This document shows, one piece after another, positions 19,501-25,162 of a stretch of 27,707 nt of DNA. Source of the DNA: a virus. A program made the translations under genes and the position numbers. The DNA lies in the IMG/VR virus record IMGVR_UViG_3300006928_000056, positions 1 through 27,707 of that record. The stretch is one strand, 5' to 3'. Under the pieces are notes generated by a model. The model did not search any database. It worked only from the letters and a program-made list of their open reading frames with translations, and had not been told where the DNA came from. Numbering within the stretch: position 1 is the first letter of the stretch; every line of letters begins with the position of its first letter.

Positions 19501-22500
19501 TCCATTTCACACCAGTATCTACGGCAGCACGCTGCAATGCCTTGGTCGTGATAGCCATGTCTCCCCAACCACCAAGTTCATTGACAAACCGCATGAAGCC
19601 GGTAAACGGACGGAACAACAAAGACTGTTCCATCTGCAAATTCAACAACTCGTCTTCTTTGAGAAGTTCCTTATGCTTCGGATCTTTGGGATCTATCTGG
19701 ATCTTCCGCCCATACGCATCATAAGCAACACGCTGCTCTATCGCACTACGGGCACTTTTCGCATCCACATATCCCTTCGGTCCTTCTCTCAACGTCCACG
19801 ACAACAACTCTTCGCCACCATTACGGGCGACATAGCCGAGCCGCATGAGAACCATCGGTCGCCAAATACGAGCAAACATCTTGTCTACAAAGGCCAAGGG
19901 CGCACCCCAACCGATACGCCGGTAGAAACTCAAGTGTTTAGCCAATACCGCCAACTGGGCATAATTGGGAATGATGTTTGCCCGTGACATCTGAGCCATA
20001 CCGGCCTGCCCGCCGATAACGGCACGCTTTACAGAAACGCCGTACAAGCCGACATCATCAGATCCGGTTATCAAACCATACTTAGCGCCCGCGTGTCTGA
20101 TGAACCTGCTGAAATACTGCTGTACCTCTGCCCCACCCATGAGTAGCGCACCGGAACGACCTAAGAAATCCAACAAGAATTCTGTTTGTACTATCCAACG
20201 CTGGTTTTCATTTCCATGAATGAAGACCTCTAAGAGATTATCGATCTGTTGACGAGGCATATGGGCCAAAGAACCCATATCCACCAATGCTTTGAATTCC
20301 CTAATGGCATCATCACCAAGGACATCCAAGTATTGCTGTCTCGGCACATACGATGTAAGTTTTTTCGCCCACTTCGCCGGATAATACGATGCGGCGACAG
20401 CAACAGACTTCGTGATAAGCCCAGTCCGCTCCAACGCCCTTACTTCACCATTTGCCGTACTGGCTGCATGGAAGCGATTATCGTAATAGTTTCTAGCCGC
20501 TCGCCCCATACCCGCGAAAGGAACCTGTCGTGCAGCCTGATCGATAGTAACGCCATCGTCGGCAAACTGGAATCCGGCATCCTGATACCATTGGAGCAGG
20601 TCGGACATTTCTCCACTTTCAAGAACCAAACGTCCCGCTTCCGAATGAAGTTCTTGAATCAGTTCCTCAAACTCGTAGAACTTCTCACCGGTAAGTCCGT
20701 GTTTGGCAGCCTCCGCTTGTCTTGCTGCTGACATGGTTTCAACATCATCCAGACCCGCAGTTAGAATCGCCCTGATCTCATGCGGTTCCAACTGCTTGCC
20801 AAGATCGTTTACAACTCCAGCCTCATTTAGCAGAGCGATCATTTGCCGACTCTGTTCAGCGGCAAAATCACCCACCATGCGGGCCATGCCTGCCACCACG
20901 GCGTGTTGCGGCAAACCGAAGTCTAGAATTTCGTCCATAAACTTCTTGCGCTTGACCCATTGGGCACCAAAAGCACTTATACGAGGAATGAACATGGCTT
21001 CGGGGCCGGTCCCGCCAGCCTTTGTCGCCAAACCGACCTGCCCAACTTCACTAGCGAGAAAATAGTCATACCCTCTGGGGGTACTCAGTGTCATGTCGGT
21101 TATGAAATGTTCTTCAGGAATAATCCGATCTGCCGGTACAACAAAGTCAACAAATTCACCGGCTTCATTGGGACCGACATATACGGTACCCGGCTGAATA
21201 TCGTCAGTCCAAAGTTTCGCAAACGGAAGTCTACGATCCCCTATCTTCTTTATGATCTCATCTCGTTCGGCTTCCTTTCTCCTAATCATCTCCCAATCTT
21301 GAAAGTCTTTATCCATCGCTCGTGCAGCAGCCAATTCGTCATCAAGAACTATGAGCCGATTTGCAAGATCGGTTGACACCTCTGAGGGATCTTGTCCGCG
21401 CCGAACCCAAAGCATCTTGCGTTGGTTCAAATGGAACCGCCGCATATCTCCAATGATCGGATCTAGCGACGGCCAGTCTCTAGACAAATCAGCCAAAGGA
21501 TTGCCATACCGTCTATGGACCGCATCAATGGCTTCTTCTCGTGCAGCACCGGTTAAAGAAGGATCTTGATCGATCTTCGCAACTTCATCCAGAATCGAAT
21601 CGTAGTCCTTGAACGCACGGTTGATTCGATCAGCCATACGATTCTGAGACTTCGCCTGATTCCAAAGATTACGATTCAGATACTTCAACCGTTCAAGATT
21701 CGGTACCCTGAATCGTCCTCGCAAAAACCCTCCACCCACAAGAGGACGACTTGTTTCATTTAGCCAAGCATGAACCTGTGAATCATCAATTCGACCAGTG
21801 AAATTCTTGATATTGTCTGATTCACGTTGGATGGCCCGAAGTTTCTCCCAAAAGGCGACCTGATCGAAACTTCTAGCAGACCCCCTAATTCCAGCACGGG
21901 CTGGTCGAATAATCTTCGTATACGCTCCACCCGCATATGTGAGTGGATCTAGAAGAATCTCGGTAGCCAAAGAACCCGTAATGCCGACTGCCTTGCCATA
22001 TGCCGAATCAGGACTTGCATCAGGTAGAAACAAGTTATTTTTGTTATAGAAACGAATCGAATAGTTGAAGGCATCCAACCGGTTTCCATTTAGAATCTGA
22101 CGGGCTTCAACAAAGTTGGGAGTAGAGATCTTCTTCTCAAACTCAATGTACTGGTTCATCACACCAGCGACATTGCCGGTACTCTCAGCCACCCCTTCAA
22201 AGTAATCGTAGAGTCGCTGCGGACTTGACAAATACATTCCCAGCAATCTGGCATTCTCGGAACCAATAAGATCAGTAGCCTCATCCATCGCAGGCCTACT
22301 GTACGAATTTGATTCAATTTCCGTTTCTTGCCAAGACTTCCACCAACGCTTCGGGTTATAGAAGTTCCCCCATTGGGAATCTTCCGCCAACCATGCTCCG
22401 CTTCTTTGAAGATGCAGGGCAAAGCGGCTGAATTTCATCAAACCTTCCCAGCCGGTCCCAACTACTTTACCAAGACCAAATCCCACCGCTCTCGGAACAG

Positions 22501-22972
22501 CCAATCCGGCAGTTACCAAGCCACCAGCGACGGTACGACCACCACCCAATTTAGAAATCAGATGCTCTTCAGGAAGCAAGGGCCAGTCCCAAGTAGTTAT
22601 ACGTTCAAACAAACCCTTCTTCTTGTCACTTGGAATTTCGTAACCAGAACCAACCAAAAGATCCTGCATGTTCTTCGGCAGCAACAGGAATTGCGGCTCC
22701 TGCATCTGCTTTGGCATATTCTCAAACGACTGCTTCAACTGATTCATACGAACCTGATCATTTGCCATGACCAAAGTTTCCAGCATGTCATTCTCAGATA
22801 GCGGGCTTTGCGCCAACTCAACCAAACTACTAGCATCTGCTTGAAAATACCGGCCAGCACCCGAATCAAGTAGCATCCCCATACGGGTGCTATAAAATTC
22901 GTTATTGAGATCGTCTACCTCGTCCTGCGGATTCCATTGCTGGGTAGTCCGAGCAGGTGACCATCTAGCCAT
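10517..22972 (-). CDS. Giant multidomain virion/ejection-type polyvalent protein (4151 aa)
   Basis: One uninterrupted frame from ATG 22972, overlapping the previous gene by 8 bases. Residues 1-1390 are helical and virion-like, with hydrophobic Gly/Ala segments (GGGRTVAGGLVTAGLAVPRA) and WRPMVLMRLGYVARNGGEE. Residues about 3400-4151 resume the same style (WFDGTISPMLGAMIREPIFL, IPFWFAEDTFLRRQARGLAH, GNKWLTVPGNEMLTTNVLE). Between them lie accessory modules: NADAR (2033-2165), an AlkB-like dioxygenase (2394-2625) and a YpsA-type SLOG (2715-2930), plus several unassigned regions, joined by Ala/Pro linkers. Phage polyvalent proteins are known that fuse effector domains into one long chain thought to be delivered at infection. 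No tape-measure signature (long coiled coil with periodic Trp/Phe) is obvious, so I favour an internal/ejection protein. The protein family of the ends is not named. Confidence 0.85.
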   Translation of the reverse strand: MARWSPARTTQQWNPQDEVDDLNNEFYSTRMGMLLDSGAGRYFQADASSLVELAQSPLSENDMLETLVMANDQVRMNQLKQSFENMPKQMQEPQFLLLPKNMQDLLVGSGYEIPSDKKKGLFERITTWDWPLLPEEHLISKLGGGRTVAGGLVTAGLAVPRAVGFGLGKVVGTGWEGLMKFSRFALHLQRSGAWLAEDSQWGNFYNPKRWWKSWQETEIESNSYSRPAMDEATDLIGSENARLLGMYLSSPQRLYDYFEGVAESTGNVAGVMNQYIEFEKKISTPNFVEARQILNGNRLDAFNYSIRFYNKNNLFLPDASPDSAYGKAVGITGSLATEILLDPLTYAGGAYTKIIRPARAGIRGSARSFDQVAFWEKLRAIQRESDNIKNFTGRIDDSQVHAWLNETSRPLVGGGFLRGRFRVPNLERLKYLNRNLWNQAKSQNRMADRINRAFKDYDSILDEVAKIDQDPSLTGAAREEAIDAVHRRYGNPLADLSRDWPSLDPIIGDMRRFHLNQRKMLWVRRGQDPSEVSTDLANRLIVLDDELAAARAMDKDFQDWEMIRRKEAERDEIIKKIGDRRLPFAKLWTDDIQPGTVYVGPNEAGEFVDFVVPADRIIPEEHFITDMTLSTPRGYDYFLASEVGQVGLATKAGGTGPEAMFIPRISAFGAQWVKRKKFMDEILDFGLPQHAVVAGMARMVGDFAAEQSRQMIALLNEAGVVNDLGKQLEPHEIRAILTAGLDDVETMSAARQAEAAKHGLTGEKFYEFEELIQELHSEAGRLVLESGEMSDLLQWYQDAGFQFADDGVTIDQAARQVPFAGMGRAARNYYDNRFHAASTANGEVRALERTGLITKSVAVAASYYPAKWAKKLTSYVPRQQYLDVLGDDAIREFKALVDMGSLAHMPRQQIDNLLEVFIHGNENQRWIVQTEFLLDFLGRSGALLMGGAEVQQYFSRFIRHAGAKYGLITGSDDVGLYGVSVKRAVIGGQAGMAQMSRANIIPNYAQLAVLAKHLSFYRRIGWGAPLAFVDKMFARIWRPMVLMRLGYVARNGGEELLSWTLREGPKGYVDAKSARSAIEQRVAYDAYGRKIQIDPKDPKHKELLKEDELLNLQMEQSLLFRPFTGFMRFVNELGGWGDMAITTKALQRAAVDTGVKWTFLEPDQMIGLFQDARHSLIQEMSSRPLSNIGRQMLVWGHGASNRYARFISRRAEALGIPKRSDLARKYLEKFDPDHELRVELATIMMSQPTMLDEQMKSIVGGYDTFLHFDKTGLDQLMRANRGVGATMDRIMRLPLDYTKTDLRMVRHLDGMNSNDYSIVISQNLSLRSDDPASQAAVQELIHYVSPIREQQLLETGAADRLVDTMHPVKQRQFRGHPGRPEETVPASPGEQMPISEQGIMEMPISTAYLADEGEPLTIAIGSLMENEIRHIVDTEFPRARTKEAKAEARRKFLESLQTAIFQAIETLPDGSIVRVRSGDWAEDTVKAAVGNMKAMGRTVHLETYAIPPTGPYSYAVTNRAGHMRNERLVDGIVDPDHPEKAVRADAVWSFYETELFGQTVQALDANLQAPAVASTRKLLQILNKPAGTEASFAATVGRLAEVINPTSQKDGVARVPKVGDTVALRIPQRASGNVFEVDPTADAGGATTAAGRAAEEELPTSVSRPYTEVGGTRDSMSDRVAVVEVTGVTIYDSTDPRINSIDTRGNRDKFIFDRNGAEVIARVKRSGLTSEGTRGGRQAEMPEGLGQKPDELAVPPSAPPLDNLNKDFLWKTGATHSRMNTKTRYLSTEDANKIVVIEYKLREPDVAAGRTKPGREVEVPGEIDPETGKTLKAPGPDMPMGGSLSGLLSTAQQRRVRIDYQAAFGDPAVVPTAVKQSGRYRRTRDGFASRGHTVEETVEGDQTVLRVYRKGTATGAEYIPAEPAVEPMSASATVLALFQDNAYFPAAAREKLLRAYNMEGSPEELSSAWNQAVDEALDLVPPQYRDIWEDVLRPRKGGYRPPPPSGLLGPDGRPLAPSAAPAAPAPDVQPPVRVYGGEGPKQENLVLSNFDTTSFEFRGQVYPSAEHAYQVHKSKTVELNGKPILEHIERLDPQAAKKWAQGKIEVDKESSLPLMREILEAKFEQVPEFREALLATRGRKIVHPVGDTFWKEKFPELLMDLRDRHLDDAPAAPAAAPAAIVNDLPVPDEYLGDLSGLYDYETGELITENPTVGDLVAKADELEGEFWAKVEQGLEINTIESMNPDEFTGAYQAFMGGDAEYVYTGLTTGGAQSIFRQLAKQGEIEVPYIVSDKGWEAGDDLWEAYVDDFLTRYPDKDPIIFLSRELEEFPSGGYRESGAQWSHLDAIGQSVREWLEGYALRKTAMKVADDVPAPTAKPFDTPTEAVTPAGNVVRVTFLPKAPGAKNPPNVEHHQGAIDLPTASEMSQEIMAHGGWTDHPKLRGATPRVHIQGDPGTGYFYSGHLFVNDPETGLTVVHPWSPVLLDIKERVEEITGYRFNLVLAQRYTEKEKLGFHYDRKQHYDRDTGLVIAQPHYPRGVSVPGEEVVVSVNVGDTRTFGFASDYINARGREQIINHPNYLGGVELGHGDILVMSDDVMRPGVLHSIIPSEGAAQSRRINLTFRRVGEDVESAPRDPERVPQVDGEAVRPPDEVEYTEEMAQQEAYEEEVMAGIPEEHVDEFGEEMDPMEKDALFRMEEEMQLGREAAPAGPSPTPVTLIISGGQTGGDLGGLRGAETAGIPTGGGATQGYRMEGSPHSIVGPEMTPSGGSKETQSAAYTKRAELLGDRFGLSEGLRTHYMARTSDNIDNADATLIFYPKQGDAGTGVTEMMAEGKRVGYAKGGGIRGWVDVDSVPEGTVTGETFAIKGEPKPVLVVNVGGEFFDKPTEIAKVRKWLVDNNVETLNIAGNRASKGGPGFEDAVADFVAEVLRADTVPAPTAGAAVPPSAPPPPPSGPPVVPTGPVQRDNLGTNMTGFLLSGADPKALSSDFDEITDRARKAIINFLSSPAGQHYAHSMARANIGTSADTPMITHPVDSNTLRYYVPMISSELVEDLNDVLIPLTNDLLLKSDKAESLAGAAKAAEEFRDIFVTTLLAKLDALGIPRTDPVADHARLLLNPAVTIPRIGGSATDYMKLAAHYAEAGDNYFPLVTASTDGRIANAIGEALLETIAYKRGVSVSELPPVSLRTRDVDGREFYNSEGGVQLLGAPSKQTFGAIYYGYGPNGPAPAASFGTGGLSNNKVFGIGAHDLTMSPKRPLRPVPVVGGEPRMRRLSVYKHKAGEKSSVVARAGSEMEVTHFENSDEWELLETQFASGDDLFDFIEEQALLNTMEILELLSNASRAGTDPIEVFYPWMREVTSGKVSSSRVQYGAEYHDGAVGGWFPNAPSELQGWFPTASEAPGIGDKWASFTRHWFDGTISPMLGAMIREPIFLHYLVKAWKQTEGIRKFHFHTAADVKNLKHLGSLDRDGQLVIDTLEDLIKLDWPTAHLDVLDDGTPSDLAKLVGALESDNPRSFKAAVRDLLDKDELAKEGDIEADWFLPKEKVDFWRSVLSLEDSDLEQFVRYARGRKAGFDLHRDTALKRAMTLTGSFIDDHSIRSQFQEMVRTAIPFWFAEDTFLRRQARGLAHNPLMFRRLNLMMNAMERGGVIQEDSQGNKWLTVPGNEMLTTNVLEIVEDFPVVGKIFGAPLGAVLRPAAGGGFATNINVVPGYNADTVGSMGFGPILAVPLNFLGNFDATIRPQFEKNMVGGKWTPDSTLNQFWTSAIPSLIVKPTIAMFGQVGLDIESVTKAQVDVIKARALRGDLPTEEFIAAQPNPELYVEQLMEEIAQEARHYLWFQTATWWLGPGTGRSADLIVDAESQNWNDEFYSLLRAGMPWEEAYRTWVDNIESTGEKFNPFQYSPFMPSRTTKVPFAVLESTDNANKWIVDNNSFLDTYKYASAFFMPRSHGKEIDEFSAEAHARLLGLGLREKQAPLDFLEELYYKRARARYFKVRAKYNEDLFAAKNAGLPTVGIEAEWDANQKMFLQSNPIFMKRFTSGDARGKRDKTISELEVLVTNPDLVPNGENKGEVLLAAAMVIDFVKSIDRLQGLQGGEVQRARDALRIEAFNRMTEYCSSRPFLNELYYSVFLPELGDAWVGKFNAGLIEV
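14085..14160 (-). repeat. Proline-rich linker after the SLOG domain
   Basis: Encodes a low-complexity segment at about residues 2938-2963 (AVPPSAPPPPPSGPPVVPTG). It separates the SLOG domain from the next unassigned region and marks a domain border. Confidence 0.8.
14180..14830 (-). other. YpsA-type SLOG (MoCo-carrier-like) domain inside the giant protein
   Basis: Residues about 2715-2930. LIISGGQTGGDLGGLRGAET (GGQTGGD at 2722-2728) followed by AGIPTGG is the nucleotide-binding loop of the cpYpsA-related SLOG family, formerly called molybdenum cofactor carrier. Further landmarks are RTSDNIDNADATLIFYPK, a GxTxxM helix (GTGVTEMMAEGKRVGYAKGG) and LNIAGNRASKGGPGFEDAV near the end (about 2903 onward), where the family has LNVAGPRxS. 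All core signatures are present in order, so the domain looks intact. SLOG domains bind nucleotide or ADP-ribose-type ligands. The ligand here is unknown. Confidence 0.88.
15097..15793 (-). other. AlkB-like 2-oxoglutarate/Fe(II) dioxygenase domain inside the giant protein
   Basis: Residues about 2394-2625. FNLVLAQRYTEKEKLGFHYD matches the AlkB nucleotide-lid and active-site strand. The iron ligands would be H2515, D2517 and H2604 (in PGVLHSIIP). VVSVNVGDTRTFGFAS matches the central SLG..R.F.F strand. VELGHGDILVMSDD matches the L..GDLLVM turn. RRINLTFRR (R2617, R2623) gives the C-terminal arginines that bind 2-oxoglutarate and substrate. All catalytic positions are present. An extra loop of about 25 residues lies between the HxD pair and the next strand. 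AlkB enzymes remove alkyl groups from DNA or RNA by oxidation. Confidence 0.9.
16435..16470 (-). repeat. GCN-repeat alanine linker on the C-terminal side of NADAR
   Basis: A tract of caggagcagcagcaggagca-type triplets encodes an APAAPAAAPAA linker immediately after the NADAR domain. It pairs with a similar tract on the other side, bracketing that module. Confidence 0.8.
16478..16875 (-). other. NADAR (YbiA-like) domain inside the giant protein
   Basis: Residues about 2033-2165. NLVLSNFDTTSFEFRGQVYP then SAEHAYQVHKSK corresponds to the LSNF...G..Y.S.EH..Q..K core of NADAR (YbiA/DUF1768), with conserved E2066. ILEAKFEQVPEFREALLATR, KIVHP and D2147-x-x-W2150 match the K..Q...L...LL.T...IVE..D..W half, and LLMDLRDRH closes the domain. 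NADAR proteins remove ADP-ribose from guanine bases and cleave related N-glycosides. All landmark residues appear present. Confidence 0.88.
16885..16940 (-). repeat. Alanine/proline linker on the N-terminal side of NADAR
   Basis: Encodes LAPSAAPAAPAPDVQPPVRV, using GCN/GGA-like triplets similar to the tract at 16435-16470. The two tracts bracket the NADAR module. Confidence 0.75.
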
Positions 22973-23342
22973 TGAAGTTCCTCAACTGAGAAGCGGCAGC
23001 CCGAATAGAAGGATCATCACTCGCTTCAGCCCACCTCCGCAACAAGGACGCTGCACGCATCTGATTATCAATTACCAGTGGCTTGTTCATTTTCTTCATT
23101 CCCCGACCGGGAGCAGTCAAAGGTGTAACCGTATTCGGAAATCCACGCGCGGCATCCAACGGCAAAGCAGGCATCTGCTCTTGAGGATCTGGCGGTGTTG
23201 GAATATCGGATGTCCTATTATCGGGCAACGGAATACCCATCTCAGAATCTTGCGCCTGAATATTCTCGCCAACTTCCCCATAGGAAGCGCCTGCTTCCAT
23301 AGCAGTACTTTCAGGCTTTAGAGTTTTCTTAGCGCGAGGCAT
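22965..23342 (-). CDS. Short, mostly disordered protein between portal and giant gene (125 aa)
   Basis: Starts at ATG 23342 in a TAATG overlap with the portal stop, and ends 8 bases inside the next gene. The N-terminus is basic (MPRAKKTLKPEST). Residues 15-85 are rich in Pro, Asp, Glu and Gln with no secondary-structure pattern. The C-terminal 35 residues form a likely amphipathic helix (MRAASLLRRWAEASDDPSIR, then AAASQLRNF). No family is recognised. Being tightly coupled to both portal and giant protein genes, it may be a small connector or an adaptor loading internal proteins onto the portal. That role is inferred only from context. Confidence 0.7.
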   Translation of the reverse strand: MPRAKKTLKPESTAMEAGASYGEVGENIQAQDSEMGIPLPDNRTSDIPTPPDPQEQMPALPLDAARGFPNTVTPLTAPGRGMKKMNKPLVIDNQMRAASLLRRWAEASDDPSIRAAASQLRNFNG

Positions 23343-25162
23343 TACTGCGTCCTCAAAGCACTAACCAACTGTTGAGCCGATTCTGGAGAAAATTCGCCAG
23401 ACGGCCCCGGTGGTGGCGCTCCCTGCTGAACCGCAGCCTCAGGACCACCAGCCAAACCAAGAGCCTGCTCAGGGGCCATCATCTGGCCCTCTTCAGGAGC
23501 CGGGGCCATAGCAGCCTGCTCCTTGCGGATCTCCTCATCAGCCTTCTCAATCGCGCCAAAGATATCCAAGCCCTTCTTGCGGTGCTTCTCAATCTTAGCG
23601 ACATACACCACCGGCAACTGACCGGACAGAGCCTGCTGCTGGATCGAAGCCAACACCGCTTCCTCCAACTGCTCTTCATCTACCCTACGCCCCTCCGCTT
23701 CAGCATCGTCAATATAGGGATGCTTGGTACGGAAGGTACGTAGACTGATGCCCTTCATTCCAAGCAACTGCCCCAACTGGATAGTGGTCGCTTGAATGTC
23801 CGCACCGGGAATCGAATGCGAAACCACGTTGTCGTAGGTTTCAAAATGTTCACTTGGAGTGAACTCCACCTGTGAAGAATCACCCGCATAGCCGGTAAAC
23901 ATCGCAAACTTTTGGTTACCGAAATATCCGTCGTAAGTGGCGAAGATCGCTTCGTTCAGATATGGAAGGTGAGCCTCCATAATCTCCTGCATTTCCTGAA
24001 TACGCGGGTCCAGAGCGGCACCCATGAGCGAGTCGATACCGCGTCCGGTACGCAAAGCCCCGTATGTTTCACCACCAATTTGAGGTACTGTTCCGGTAGA
24101 GATCCGTGCATTACGTTCCAATCGGTCGATTGCAATGTTCGTAGACGAATCAGGTGTCGAACGCAACTCTCCGATCTGTTCAGCATCAAGCAGGATATTT
24201 ACCTGCCCCTCGCGGCCATCTTTCCACTCGCCGCCGACAATCATCGGTACCTGACCCGAACGACCAATAATATACCGGTCAGGGAAGATCGCCTTCTCTG
24301 TCGCCATGATATCCAACGCCATCATCTTCGACATTAGATCTACGATGCCGACAACGTTGGAAACCGATGATGCGATCTTGTCCAACGTGACGCGCCCCGG
24401 CGTGATCACACACGGAACCATTGCCCTGTTGGTAGAACGAGACAACTCCATCAGCGACGAATGCTGCGGATAGGCTTCCTTGTAATGGCTGTATCGCGTA
24501 CCCATGATCCCGATGACCATGTGTTCCTCGTCAACCCACTCAACGACATCCCAAAGTTCCTGCCGTGCCCTATCGTCACTATCTACAGGCCCGCCGTTTT
24601 CCATGCGTGCAGCCGGATAGCGGGCACGTAGCCAGTCACCGGACTTGCCGTGGATGAAAGCACAATTTGACGGCGGGTCATAATCCTCGTATGTTTTCGG
24701 TTCTGGGTAGACACCAAGTGGATCACGAATATCGATCCTTGGAGCGCCCTTTTCAAAGTCGGGAGATACCACGAGACAGGAGGTGGCGTACCCGGCCAGA
24801 TGCCGGTATGCGCGACGCATCTTGATTTTGTAACGCGACTGATACCACGTAGCAGCCAACGCCCTACGCCTAATATCGGCGTACTCCCTAGAACGAACAC
24901 CCCGTTCCTTGCTGCTGTCGATTGCAGGGCATCCAATGAACGGCATCACTGAAGCAGCGCGCTGTGCGACCGCATCGATGTTCTCTGAAATCAACGCTGG
25001 AGTCAACGGAGGAAGAACCGGTTCATCATCCATTGTAGGAATAGGAATGACATAATCGCCGTTATATCGATCCCTGACATCCAACATCTTTTGCAGCAAA
25101 GGAGATTGGGTTTCTTGCCGATGCTTGACAATCCCAACAATCTCATCAAAGGTATACATCAA
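23342..25162 (-). CDS. Portal protein
   Basis: A 606-aa protein starting MMYTFDEIVGIVKHRQETQS, with a 4-base ATGA overlap after terminase. The N-terminal third contains MLDVRDRYNGDYVIPIP, VAQRAASVMPFIGCPAIDSS and YRHLAGYATSCLVVSPDF, the helix-plus-strand layout of phage portals, followed by RIDIRDPLGVYPEPKTYEDY, a wing-domain segment typical of the family. The middle holds the long stem/clip region (LDKIASSVSNVVGIVDLMSK), and EAHLPYLNEAIFATYDGYFG lies in the crown part. The last 60 residues are Gln/Ala/Pro-rich (APAPEEGQMMAPEQALGLAG). The portal forms the twelve-subunit ring through which terminase packs DNA. The assignment rests on position after terminase plus these motifs. Confidence 0.85.
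   Translation of the reverse strand: MMYTFDEIVGIVKHRQETQSPLLQKMLDVRDRYNGDYVIPIPTMDDEPVLPPLTPALISENIDAVAQRAASVMPFIGCPAIDSSKERGVRSREYADIRRRALAATWYQSRYKIKMRRAYRHLAGYATSCLVVSPDFEKGAPRIDIRDPLGVYPEPKTYEDYDPPSNCAFIHGKSGDWLRARYPAARMENGGPVDSDDRARQELWDVVEWVDEEHMVIGIMGTRYSHYKEAYPQHSSLMELSRSTNRAMVPCVITPGRVTLDKIASSVSNVVGIVDLMSKMMALDIMATEKAIFPDRYIIGRSGQVPMIVGGEWKDGREGQVNILLDAEQIGELRSTPDSSTNIAIDRLERNARISTGTVPQIGGETYGALRTGRGIDSLMGAALDPRIQEMQEIMEAHLPYLNEAIFATYDGYFGNQKFAMFTGYAGDSSQVEFTPSEHFETYDNVVSHSIPGADIQATTIQLGQLLGMKGISLRTFRTKHPYIDDAEAEGRRVDEEQLEEAVLASIQQQALSGQLPVVYVAKIEKHRKKGLDIFGAIEKADEEIRKEQAAMAPAPEEGQMMAPEQALGLAGGPEAAVQQGAPPPGPSGEFSPESAQQLVSALRTQ

Noticed and set aside
10517-22972. Tape-measure protein identity for the giant gene
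   Set aside because: No long coiled coil or regular Trp/Phe spacing, and it carries enzyme domains and lies directly after the portal gene; an internal/ejection role fits better, though it is not proven.
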